In this document: piece after piece, positions 1-5,333 of the stretch
How positions within the stretch are numbered: position 1 is the stretch's first letter
Layout of the letters: each line of letters starts with the position of its first letter
Assembly: GCA_937959375.1 (NCBI GenBank)
Contig: CALGLS010000431.1
Coordinates: 1 to 5,841 of the forward strand
DNA: 5,841 nt
Source of the DNA: an uncultured Saprospiraceae bacterium
Lineage (GTDB): Bacteria; Bacteroidota; Bacteroidia; Chitinophagales; Saprospiraceae
Direction: 5' to 3'
The notes under the pieces: model-generated
What the model was told of the DNA's origin: nothing
What the model saw: only the letters and a program-made list of their open reading frames with translations
Databases searched by the model: none
Made by a program: the position numbers and the translations under genes

Positions 1-1505
1 ATAGCATACACACCACCACGATTGATGAAGGTCGCTGGTAAACCAACAAAACTTGGAGACATCCCAATATTGAATCCTCCGTAACCATATAATAAGGTTG
101 GATTATTCCCGTCTAACTTCATTCCTTTTTTGTGCATCACAAAAAGAGGAACACGTGTACCGTCTTTTGATTCATAAAATTTAATGGAAGCCTCAATGTC
201 ATCTGTTTTGATTGGCACTTCTCTTTCGAAATACAGATCCCACTTCAAACTACTGGCATCCAACTTGAATATTTTTGTTGGAGAAGTGAAGGTCGAAAGG
301 TTTACATACATCGTGTTAGATTCTTTGTGATAAGAGAATCCTGCAATGTTCCCAACCTCAGGAGCTTTAATTTCTTTGATGAATTCCCCATCCAATGTGT
401 AAGCAAACAACCGACTGATTACATCCTTCTTTGCTTGCACAATTAAATAGTCTTTTGTTACTTCAAAACCTTCGATTACCATATCTTCCTTTTCAGGAAC
501 GAGGTCTTTCCAATTTGCAAAATCAGGCTTAGCTTTATCAGTAACCATAATCTTGAAATTAGGAGCTTCATGATTCGTAAAGAAATAAATTTTATCTCCT
601 TGCGCATCTGGGAAGGCACGATACTTTTTGCTACTGTAAATTGTTGTTGGATCGTCCAAAGTTCCAACAGGACGCATCTTTAAGGTGTTGGAGTAAAAGT
701 CACCTTCGGAAATAAAGGAGATGTCGCTTTCGCGAGTATCCCAGGTCGATATAAAGTTTTTCGCATCTTCTGGTGCAAATAAAAACTGATCTTTGCTGCG
801 ATCGGTTCCTATTTTATGTTTGTAGGTTTTAAGAGGAATTTGTTTGTCGATCATCTCTTTTGTTCGAACAGTAATATATGCGTGTTCCTCATCCTTAGTC
901 CAAGTAAATCCACGGAGTCCGGAAATGGTATCTCCCATAATTTCTCCTGTTTTGGTATCAACAATACGATAGGTATTAATTTCTGCACCTTTATATTGTA
1001 CACCAACAGCTACCTTATCTCCATCTTTAGTAAAGTTAACACCAGAGATAGCAGACATACCTGATTCGTCAATTCGCATTGGGTCAAAAACCAAAACATC
1101 TTCATCTCCTAGACGAGTGTATAGTTTGTATTGTTGTTCACCTTTTTTCTTTACGTAAAAAAACTGTCGTTCACCGGCAAGAAAAATTGGTCCTGTAATA
1201 TCGCGATCGATGTAGGCAGCAATTTCTCCTTCAAGCCCAGCCATTTCTTTTCCGCTCGATTTTAAGTATGCTAACGTGAAGTCATGTTGAGCACGAGTCC
1301 AATCAATCACTTTTTGATCGGTCTTGTCTTCGAGCCATTGGTAGTTGTCGGTTAGTTTTAAACCATGTAGGTCATCGACAACTGGAATTTTTTCAGTCTG
1401 TGGATAGGTGAAGTCTATCTGTGCCTTAATTGTTTGGGAGGTATTCATTATAGTAAAAAGTAAAATTAATTTTGCGATGTAAAGTCTTTGTAGATTGATA
1501 CTCAT
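1..1505 (-). CDS. Prolyl oligopeptidase, S9A family, secreted (3' end outside window)
   Basis: A serine peptidase that in this family cuts short peptides after proline. The frame is open from ATG at 1505 to the window edge, giving 501 residues of an expected 700 or so. Residues 1-29 form a signal peptide (Arg and Lys, then KLILLFTIM, likely cut near KAQ), so the enzyme is probably periplasmic. Residues 33-60 carry the family's N-terminal signature: YP, then VDDLHG, then DNYQWLED. The following roughly 350 residues of short strands fit the seven-bladed propeller that gates the active site. The return to the alpha/beta-hydrolase domain is seen at YESKDGTRVPLF (about 444-455) and LLYGYGGFNIG (471-481). 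The catalytic Ser, Asp and His should all lie beyond the left edge, so activity cannot be judged here. An internal Met20 start would remove the signal peptide and is less likely. The TrpF-like gene lies 110 bases upstream on the same strand. Confidence 0.95.
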   Translation of the reverse strand, partial: MSINLQRLYIAKLILLFTIMNTSQTIKAQIDFTYPQTEKIPVVDDLHGLKLTDNYQWLEDKTDQKVIDWTRAQHDFTLAYLKSSGKEMAGLEGEIAAYIDRDITGPIFLAGERQFFYVKKKGEQQYKLYTRLGDEDVLVFDPMRIDESGMSAISGVNFTKDGDKVAVGVQYKGAEINTYRIVDTKTGEIMGDTISGLRGFTWTKDEEHAYITVRTKEMIDKQIPLKTYKHKIGTDRSKDQFLFAPEDAKNFISTWDTRESDISFISEGDFYSNTLKMRPVGTLDDPTTIYSSKKYRAFPDAQGDKIYFFTNHEAPNFKIMVTDKAKPDFANWKDLVPEKEDMVIEGFEVTKDYLIVQAKKDVISRLFAYTLDGEFIKEIKAPEVGNIAGFSYHKESNTMYVNLSTFTSPTKIFKLDASSLKWDLYFEREVPIKTDDIEASIKFYESKDGTRVPLFVMHKKGMKLDGNNPTLLYGYGGFNIGMSPSFVGLPATFINRGGVYA

Positions 1506-1615
1506 TTTTTAAAAGATTGTTAGGGGCGTTAGTAATTAAATTGTTAAAAAACTGTTCTAAAGCGCGTTGAGCTTGTTTGTGGCCAAATGGGCTTAGCCAT
1601 CTTTTTCGACAATTT

Positions 1616-2269
1616 TTATTCTTCTATTTCTAATAAGTCAAAAATTTCATCCAAATCTTCGAAAGATTTAAATCCCACTTTTTCTTCATCTCCACCTACG
1701 AAATTAAAACCGAGCGGATTTATTTTATCAATAATTTCGACAATCTGCTCTGGTTTACTGACAATGCTCAGTATTATTCGAAAATCCTTGCAAAATTGAG
1801 CAAGTAAGTCTGCCATTTCAGGTTGGGCTTGCAGAACTTCCCAAGTGATTCCGTTTTTACCAAAATCCAGCAAAAAAGAATCAACAACTTCATTGTAGAT
1901 TTCAAGCTCCTGTGCTAGGTGGCTTAGATCACTTGGTTCTTGTATGACAATTTCTTTTATAATAGGCACCGTTTTGATTTGCTTTAAATCATCCAAACCA
2001 GAAAACAATCCCACTTGTATCATATCTAATTTTAGTATATCAACGCTTTCGTTAATTTCGGCAGCTGTTGATGCACCAAAGTAGCCCACAAAGAATGGCC
2101 CTTCGACCCATTCTTTAATCGCGCTGAACATTTGAGGAGAAACCTGTCCTTCTCCTCCAGCATCCAGTTGAAAGCCTAACCAACTCACCCCTCGGGCAGC
2201 AAAGTATCTAGCATCCGTCAGATTAGTAATTTGACTTGCTTTAATCCGTGTTTTTAATATATCCTGCAA
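1616..2269 (-). CDS. TrpF-like TIM-barrel protein lacking the catalytic cysteine
   Basis: A 217-residue protein resembling phosphoribosylanthranilate isomerase (TrpF, about 200 residues), the third step of tryptophan synthesis. The fold is traceable: KASQITNLTDARYFAARG (10-27) matches the TrpF start KICGITN..DA, WLGF (30-33) matches ALGF, LLDFGKNGITWEVL (133-146) keeps the catalytic-type Asp135, and the end GGDEEKVGFKSFEDL (192-206) matches the last phosphate loop. Key residues are missing: the general-base Cys is Ser12, the Arg of the usual SPRYVSP stretch is absent (GGEGQVSP), QLHG reads QVGL (85-88), and the AGGL phosphate loop reads SIVS (168-171). No other trp gene is visible. The likely start is TTG at 2269: the frame has no ATG between the upstream stop and the conserved core. 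I infer a TrpF paralogue of altered function rather than a proven isomerase. Automated annotation would probably call it trpF. Confidence 0.75.
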   Translation of the reverse strand: MQDILKTRIKASQITNLTDARYFAARGVSWLGFQLDAGGEGQVSPQMFSAIKEWVEGPFFVGYFGASTAAEINESVDILKLDMIQVGLFSGLDDLKQIKTVPIIKEIVIQEPSDLSHLAQELEIYNEVVDSFLLDFGKNGITWEVLQAQPEMADLLAQFCKDFRIILSIVSKPEQIVEIIDKINPLGFNFVGGDEEKVGFKSFEDLDEIFDLLEIEE

Positions 2270-2282
2270 TTCGATTTTGTTT

Positions 2283-2330
2283 TTATTGAAAATAATAAAA
2301 TAATATTTCTACAAATGGAACTTTTACCAT
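2283..2330 (-). other. Possible short upstream ORF in the leader of the TrpF-like gene
   Basis: An ATG at 2330 opens 15 codons (MVKVPFVEILFYYFQ) and a TAA that ends 13 bases before the TTG start of the TrpF-like gene, in another frame. It is hydrophobic, with three Phe and two Tyr. Its first codons overlap an inverted repeat (AAATGG at 2313-2318, CCATTT at 2327-2332, 8-base loop). This could be a leader peptide or simply chance in AT-rich DNA. There is no ribosome binding site to support translation. Confidence 0.2.
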
Positions 2331-2383
2331 TTTAGCTCTGTTGTACCCCTTACACACTTAACTTTCATCCATTAACTTACTTG

Positions 2384-2391
2384 CAAAGCTA
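2384..2391 (-). promoter_or_regulatory. Candidate -7 promoter element for the TrpF-like gene
   Basis: Read on the minus strand this is TAGCTTTG, a full match to the Bacteroidota -7 consensus TAnnTTTG, followed by CA. A TTTG lies upstream but only 13 bases away, so the -33 element is unconvincing. Transcription would start near 2377 and leave a leader of about 108 bases before the TTG codon. Confidence 0.45.
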
Positions 2392-2509
2392 CGATGTCAA
2401 ATTACAAAGGCATAATATTTGTCTATTTCTAGCTAAACAAATTTTATTTTTCACAAACGGCATATTCTACACTAATACCAAATAAATTGCCAGCAATAAG
2501 AAGTTTTAT

Positions 2510-2544
2510 TTTGCTATTAGTTGTCACAAAAGTAATTAATTTTG
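2510..2544 (+). promoter_or_regulatory. Promoter of the alkyltransferase-like gene
   Basis: TTTG at 2510-2513 and TAATTTTG at 2537-2544 are separated by 23 bases. The second is a full match to TAnnTTTG, and the spacing is at the long end of the range known for Flavobacterium. Transcription would start about 20 bases before the ATG at 2570. The 300 bases between the two divergent genes (2270-2569) hold this promoter, the minus-strand promoter element and the TrpF-like leader, and nothing else that I can see. Confidence 0.6.
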
Positions 2545-2569
2545 ATCCAACAAAAATAAATTACCGTTT

Positions 2570-2899
2570 ATGGAAAATAAGAACTACAAAGAAAGAGTTT
2601 TTGAAGTAACCCAATTGATACCACGAGGTAGAGTTAGCACTTACGGCCTTATTGCCAACTACCTAGACTTAGGTTCGGCGAGAATGGTTGGATGGGCATT
2701 AAACAAAAGTCTATTATCAAATGGAGTACCCGCCCACAGAGTTGTTAACCGCAAGGGAGAACTCAGTGGCCGAAATTTCTTTCCTTCACCCACAATGATG
2801 CAAGAGCTATTAGAAAGTGAAGGAGTAGCAATTGAAGACAGCAAGGTACAAGATTTCAAGCAACTGCGATGGGATCCATCGATTGAACTGGAAGAATAG
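2570..2899 (+). CDS. Alkyltransferase-like (ATL) DNA-binding protein, MGMT family with PAHR motif
   Basis: A 109-residue protein made only of the DNA-binding domain of O6-alkylguanine-DNA alkyltransferases; the N-terminal domain of Ada and Ogt proteins is absent. Visible landmarks are RGRVSTYG (19-26) with the base-flipping Tyr25, SARMVGWALN (36-45) with the Arg38 finger that fills the gap left by the flipped base, and VPAHRVVNRKGELSG (53-67). In true transferases the last motif is PCHR and its Cys takes up the alkyl group. Here residue 55 is Ala, so the protein should bind but not repair the lesion. Known ATLs (PWHR in S. pombe Atl1 and E. coli YbaZ, PAHR in Thermus TTHA1564) bind O6-alkylguanine and are thought to mark it for nucleotide excision repair. 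The length and the tail (MMQELLESEG, WDP) suit the Bacteroidota branch. The start is ATG, 26 bases after a promoter -7 element. It is divergent from the TrpF-like gene. Confidence 0.9.
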   Translation: MENKNYKERVFEVTQLIPRGRVSTYGLIANYLDLGSARMVGWALNKSLLSNGVPAHRVVNRKGELSGRNFFPSPTMMQELLESEGVAIEDSKVQDFKQLRWDPSIELEE

Positions 2900-2940
2900 T
2901 AAAACACACCATTATCTGATACTATATTCTAAGTGCCTTC

Positions 2941-2997
2941 TTGAAGCCACTTCAAACCAAATGATACACCGCCTAAAAGAGAGTCGTTCAACTGAAC
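2941..2997. repeat. Two small perfect inverted repeats between the ATL and DUF922 genes
   Basis: TTGAAG-CCA-CTTCAA lies at 2941-2955 and GTTCA-AC-TGAAC at 2986-2997. Neither is followed by a T run, so they are not intrinsic terminators on the plus strand. The whole gap (2900-3106) shows no TAnnTTTG promoter, so the DUF922 gene may be read through from the ATL promoter or use a promoter I cannot recognise. Confidence 0.35.
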
Positions 2998-3106
2998 AAA
3001 TGAACTACTTACAAAACGAATGTTCTTAGCTAACCCTAAAAGGAACTATTTACTAACGGGCGCGACAATTCTCCCATGACTTGTCTGCTGTAAAAAGGAT
3101 CGCACT

Positions 3107-3649
3107 ATGAAAAAGAAAAATCTTAGCTTTATGCTAATGCTGGGTATATTATCAATACTATTCAGCGCAGGAAAAGATTCTCCTGACAATATTTACTGGT
3201 CAGAAGATTACAAACTAGATTGGGCTGACTTTAAAGGTCAACCTCGATTTGAGAATCAACAAATTTCGGCCCTGACCTCATCAGGGATCGTACACTACAA
3301 AGGCTGTAAAGACGGCAAAATCGACTACAACGTAAGAGCTTATTTTGAAAAACAGGAATCCTGGGTAAAAGAGGAAGCTCGCACGGAACATCATCTGATT
3401 CACGAACAAATTCATTTTGACATTACAGAGCTGTATGCACGCAAGCTTCGCAAACTACTTGCTGACAATTCTTTTAATTGCGGTCAGGAGGTTCAGTTTG
3501 AAACGGCTATCAATGACTTTATTACCATATGGCACAATGAGCAAAAAGAATTTGACAGACATACCGAACATAGTCTTGATAGAAATGCTCAAACCGAGTG
3601 GTACCATAAGATAGAGATGGAATTGTCTTTGTTGGATGATTATAAGTAG
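3107..3649 (+). CDS. Secreted DUF922 protein, putative zinc metalloprotease
   Basis: A 180-residue protein with an N-terminal signal sequence (MKKKN, then a hydrophobic run to about residue 20), so probably exported to the periplasm or beyond. The mature part matches DUF922, a family of predicted secreted Zn-dependent proteases: WADFKGQP (39-46) near the start, SWVKEE (85-90), then the HEXXH-type site HEQIH (99-103) running into FDITELYARKLRKLL (104-118), which is the best conserved part. A C-terminal FDRHTEHSLDRNAQTEW (149-165) follows, whose His155 is a candidate further metal ligand. Two cysteines (67, 125) could pair. Proteolysis has not been shown for most of this family, and the substrate is unknown. 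The start is supported by the signal peptide and by AAGGA seven bases upstream, a rare Shine-Dalgarno-like sequence here. A strong hairpin terminator follows at 3722. Confidence 0.85.
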   Translation: MKKKNLSFMLMLGILSILFSAGKDSPDNIYWSEDYKLDWADFKGQPRFENQQISALTSSGIVHYKGCKDGKIDYNVRAYFEKQESWVKEEARTEHHLIHEQIHFDITELYARKLRKLLADNSFNCGQEVQFETAINDFITIWHNEQKEFDRHTEHSLDRNAQTEWYHKIEMELSLLDDYK

Positions 3650-3721
3650 AATTTTATTTTGGTTTTCACCAAAAAAAAACGACGCTCGCTTTTTAGCTGA
3701 AAGCAAAATCATAAAAGACCT

Positions 3722-3774
3722 AATAGAAAGAGGGAATTTTACTTAATTAGAGTAGCTTCCCTCTTTCTATTTTG
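3722..3774 (+). terminator. Intrinsic terminator after the DUF922 gene
   Basis: A perfect 15-base-pair stem: 3722-3736 (AATAGAAAGAGGGAA) pairs with 3757-3771 (TTCCCTCTTTCTATT) around a 20-base loop, and TTTTG runs out of the stem. It begins 73 bases after the stop codon. The loop is large and the T tract short, but the stem is long and perfect. The minus strand has the A-rich mirror, and no gene needs it there. Confidence 0.7.
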
Positions 3775-3844
3775 TTAAAAACGGTAAGGTTTTTCCTCGT
3801 TCAAAGAGAGAGATAACTTACGTTAAAAACTTTAAGTTTTCTCG
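3774..3844 (+). repeat. Imperfect direct repeat pair
   Basis: Two copies of a GTTAAAAAC..TAAG..TTTT..CTCG unit lie at 3774-3799 and 3822-3844, 48 bases apart start to start. They differ by two substitutions and a short indel. Low complexity of the unit means chance similarity or a small local duplication cannot be separated. No function is assigned. Confidence 0.35.
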
Positions 3845-3953
3845 CAAAATATTTTTTTCAATTGGCAGTTATTTATCATAAGTAATCGAGGGACAAGCCG
3901 TTTTACTATTAAACGCTAAGATTACAAGCAACTACCATTGAAGAACTCACCAT

Positions 3954-3976
3954 CGTTATATCCATAACGCTTTTTT
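3954..3976 (+). terminator. Weak intrinsic terminator-like hairpin
   Basis: CGTTAT (3954-3959) pairs with ATAACG (3964-3969) around the tetraloop ATCC, then C and six T. The stem is short and only moderately stable. The upstream gene already has a better terminator at 3722, so this site either ends an unrecognised small RNA from 3775-3953, acts as a backup, or is chance. Confidence 0.4.
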
Positions 3977-4138
3977 CGGATTTTGAAAACAAACATACTG
4001 CTACCAAATGAAAGGCAGTAGAGCAGATGTTAAACCCAACTGCTTAACATATTTTACCTTGACTGATATAGCTTAATCGGTTAACTTCGTGTGGAGTCAA
4101 TTGATTTAGTGTATATTGAAAGTCTAAGGTTAAAATAC

Positions 4139-4193
4139 AATGTGCTTTAAAAAATATAAGAATACTCCTTCATATTTTTTGGCAAAGCGCATT
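4139..4193. repeat. Long imperfect hairpin upstream of the DUF2147 gene
   Basis: The outer arms AATGTGCTTT (4139-4148) and AAAGCGCATT (4184-4193) pair over 10 positions with one G-T wobble. After a 3-base bulge (GGC), the inner arms AAAAAATAT (4149-4157) and ATATTTTTT (4172-4180) pair perfectly over 9. Three more pairs (GAA/TTC or AAG/CTT) close a small loop. The structure covers 55 bases and ends 70 bases before the ATG. The T run is inside the stem, so this is not a standard terminator. It may be a structured leader, a small RNA or a remnant of a palindromic element. Confidence 0.6.
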
Positions 4194-4263
4194 ATTAGAT
4201 TAATTTGAGCTATAGAAATTGTTCAAATCCTTTATTGTTTAAAAAAACGAACTAACATAAGAT

Positions 4264-4701
4264 ATGGTAATTAGACATCTACTTCTTTCTTTTTTCTTCA
4301 CGCTGTTCCTAGTATGCAGCGCTATCGCCCAGTCGACGCCAGTAGGCGTTTGGAAAACGATAGATGATAAAACTGGTGAAGCCAAGTCCCATATAGAGAT
4401 ATATGAAACGGAAGACGGCAAGCTTCAAGGCAAGATCATCAAATTGCTTCAAAAGCCCGAAGACACGACCTGCAGTGCCTGTCCTGATGATAAAAAAGAT
4501 CAACCTTTAATGGAAATGGTCATTGTCTGGGGACTAAAAACCTATAAAGACTACTGGAGCTACGGAAAAATTTTAGATCCTGAAAATGGTAAAATTTATA
4601 AATGCAGTGTGTGGTTAGAAGATAACAACACGCTAAAAGTCAGAGGCTACGTAGGTTTTTCCGCTTTAGGTCGAAGCCAAAAATGGTATCGTGTTGAATA
4701 G
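4264..4701 (+). CDS. Secreted DUF2147 family protein
   Basis: A 145-residue protein with a clear signal peptide (residues 1-22, hydrophobic HLLLSFFFTLFLVCSAIA, likely cut at AIA-Q or AQ-S). Cys18 is not in a good lipobox. The mature part is a nearly complete DUF2147 domain: GVWKTIDDKTGEAKSHIEIY (28-47), GKLQGKIIKLL (52-62), CSAC (70-73), VIVWGLK (86-92), GKILDPENGKIYKC (101-114), LKVRGYVGFSALGRSQKWYRV (124-144). The family is widespread in Bacteroidota and Proteobacteria, and its biochemical role is unknown; a small envelope beta-barrel or ligand-binding fold is plausible. The CxxC pair plus Cys114 could form a disulfide in the oxidising periplasm. The start is the ATG that begins the signal peptide. 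No terminator is clear after the stop; the TTAAGA/TCTTAA hairpin at 4714-4728 lacks a T tail on this strand. Confidence 0.88.
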   Translation: MVIRHLLLSFFFTLFLVCSAIAQSTPVGVWKTIDDKTGEAKSHIEIYETEDGKLQGKIIKLLQKPEDTTCSACPDDKKDQPLMEMVIVWGLKTYKDYWSYGKILDPENGKIYKCSVWLEDNNTLKVRGYVGFSALGRSQKWYRVE

Positions 4702-4743
4702 CTGTGTTAAATCTTAAGAAGGTCTTAAAAAAAAATTCTTTAC

Positions 4744-4758
4744 AAACAATATTTGTTT
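4744..4758. repeat. Inverted repeat AAACAA-N3-TTGTTT upstream of the small ORF
   Basis: AAACAA (4744-4749) and TTGTTT (4753-4758) form a perfect 6-base inverted repeat around TAT. The surrounding TTTACAAACAAT..GTTTAT (4739-4760) is nearly repeated inside the recA promoter (5198-5217). AATATTTG (4748-4755), inside the repeat, is one base away from the -7 consensus and may be the promoter of the gene at 4820. The -33 element is not evident. Confidence 0.4.
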
Positions 4759-4819
4759 ATTCCATTTAGTTTAATAGGTGAATTTAAGGAACACGTATTA
4801 TTAATTAAAAACAGTCTTC

Positions 4820-5056
4820 ATGAAGTCAAAAATCTCTACAAATTTATTGATTAAGTACATTTACAGCGAAACTACGGTTTCAGAGTCTCTGGCAATTCAA
4901 GATGCAATGAACTCTGACTGGTCTCTACATGAAGCATACGAGGAAGTTTTAACAGCTTATCAACAGCTCCCCAAAGCCAAGTTTGACCCTTCTCCAGATG
5001 CAATACAGAATATTTTAAAGTATTCTTCACAGACAGCGGTAGAACCACAGCATTAG
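4820..5056 (+). CDS. Small conserved-looking protein of unknown function
   Basis: A 78-residue acidic soluble protein with no signal peptide or membrane segment. The sequence LLIKYIYSETTVSES (9-23), DWSLHEAYEEVLTAYQQLPK (33-52), then FDPSPDAIQNILKYS (55-69) suggests two or three helices and ends in the kind of SP...IQNIL.YS tail I associate with small hypothetical proteins of Bacteroidota; that resemblance is from memory and unverified. The first half also recalls the N-terminal helices of anti-sigma factors, but the zinc-binding HxxxCxxC motif is absent and no sigma factor gene is adjacent. Support for it being a gene comes from the ATG start, a plausible promoter-like sequence upstream and a strong intrinsic terminator 21 bases after the stop. 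It is followed by recA, in the same direction but separated by that terminator. No function is assigned. Confidence 0.75.
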   Translation: MKSKISTNLLIKYIYSETTVSESLAIQDAMNSDWSLHEAYEEVLTAYQQLPKAKFDPSPDAIQNILKYSSQTAVEPQH

Positions 5057-5077
5057 AATAAATTTTACTTAGTCTTG

Positions 5078-5114
5078 AAAAGCCCTTATTGACCTATGTT
5101 GATAAGGGCTTTTT
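5078..5114 (+). terminator. Intrinsic terminator between the small ORF and recA
   Basis: AAAAGCCCTTAT (5078-5089) pairs perfectly with ATAAGGGCTTTT (5102-5113) around a 12-base loop, followed directly by a T tract. The GC core (GCCC/GGGC) and T tail make this the best terminator in the window. It separates the gene at 4820 from recA. Confidence 0.9.
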
Positions 5115-5130
5115 CAGTTTTACATCGCAA

Positions 5131-5152
5131 TTGTTTTGCTCTTTTAAAACAA
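5131..5152. repeat. Inverted repeat TTGTTTT-N8-AAAACAA upstream of the recA promoter
   Basis: TTGTTTT (5131-5137) and AAAACAA (5146-5152) are perfect mirror half-sites with an 8-base spacer, 40 bases before the -33 element of recA. The same half-sites appear in the opposite arrangement at 5230-5247. It could be a regulator site or AT-rich chance. Confidence 0.35.
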
Positions 5153-5191
5153 AAGATCAAACAAATAATTTTAAAAAAAAAGTTCGGTTAT

Positions 5192-5222
5192 TTTGCTTTT
5201 ACAAACAATTCGTTTATATTTG
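5192..5222 (+). promoter_or_regulatory. recA promoter
   Basis: TTTG (5192-5195) and TATATTTG (5215-5222) are separated by exactly 19 bases, a full match to the Bacteroidota primary sigma consensus TTTG-N19-TAnnTTTG. Transcription should begin close to 5229, giving a leader of about 105 bases before the recA ATG. Confidence 0.8.
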
Positions 5223-5229
5223 TGGTGTC

Positions 5230-5247
5230 AAAACAATTTTTTGTTTT
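5230..5247. promoter_or_regulatory. Candidate operator at the recA transcription start
   Basis: AAAACAA (5230-5236), TTTT, TTGTTTT (5241-5247) is a perfect 7-base inverted repeat placed about where recA transcription should start, the position expected for a repressor site. No known SOS box is matched, so the binding protein is unassigned. A weak RNA hairpin at the 5' end is an alternative. Confidence 0.35.
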
Positions 5248-5333
5248 ATTTTTTTATAACAATTTACTTACAAGATCCCCTTACTATTATACAGACTTAG
5301 TGAGCATCTTAAAACCGCTAAAACATTTTACTC

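Larger units (their letters stand above)
3650..4263. other. 614-base intergenic region without a convincing gene
   Basis: Neither strand has a credible protein here; the longest small frame that I noted is 22 codons from ATG at 4008. The region holds a strong terminator, an imperfect direct repeat, a weaker hairpin with a T tail, an inverted repeat ATGTTAA/TTAACAT (4027-4033, 4044-4050) and a long hairpin at 4139-4193. Each is listed separately except the 7-base inverted repeat. I found no full TAnnTTTG motif ahead of the DUF2147 gene; the nearest is TTAATTTG at about 4200, with one mismatch. Confidence 0.7.

Noticed and set aside
816..1064. Plus-strand ORF antisense to the prolyl oligopeptidase
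   Set aside because: It lies wholly within a long frame with clear peptidase motifs and shows no features of its own.
1506..1615. Separate promoter or terminator between the TrpF-like and prolyl oligopeptidase genes
   Set aside because: No TAnnTTTG on the minus strand and no stem followed by T; the short TGGC/GCCA pairing near 1580-1600 is too weak.
2659..2907. Minus-strand ORF opposite the ATL gene (82 codons)
   Set aside because: It is a low-complexity Ser-rich antisense shadow of a gene with clear family motifs, and has no promoter or family match.
2832..3029. Plus-strand ORF overlapping the end of the ATL gene (65 codons)
   Set aside because: It is out of frame with the ATL, starts inside it, and shows no recognisable composition or motif; a frameshifted extension of the ATL is unlikely because the ATL has its normal C-terminus.
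3774..3844. CRISPR array
   Set aside because: There are only two imperfect AT-rich units of unequal length, with no cas genes nearby.
4008..4076. 22-codon ORF (ATG at 4008) as a small protein gene
   Set aside because: No promoter, ribosome binding site or recognisable peptide, and it spans the ATGTTAA/TTAACAT inverted repeat.
4714..4728. Hairpin TTAAGA-AGG-TCTTAA after the DUF2147 gene as a terminator
   Set aside because: It is followed by an A run rather than a T run on the plus strand, and no minus-strand gene would use the reverse.
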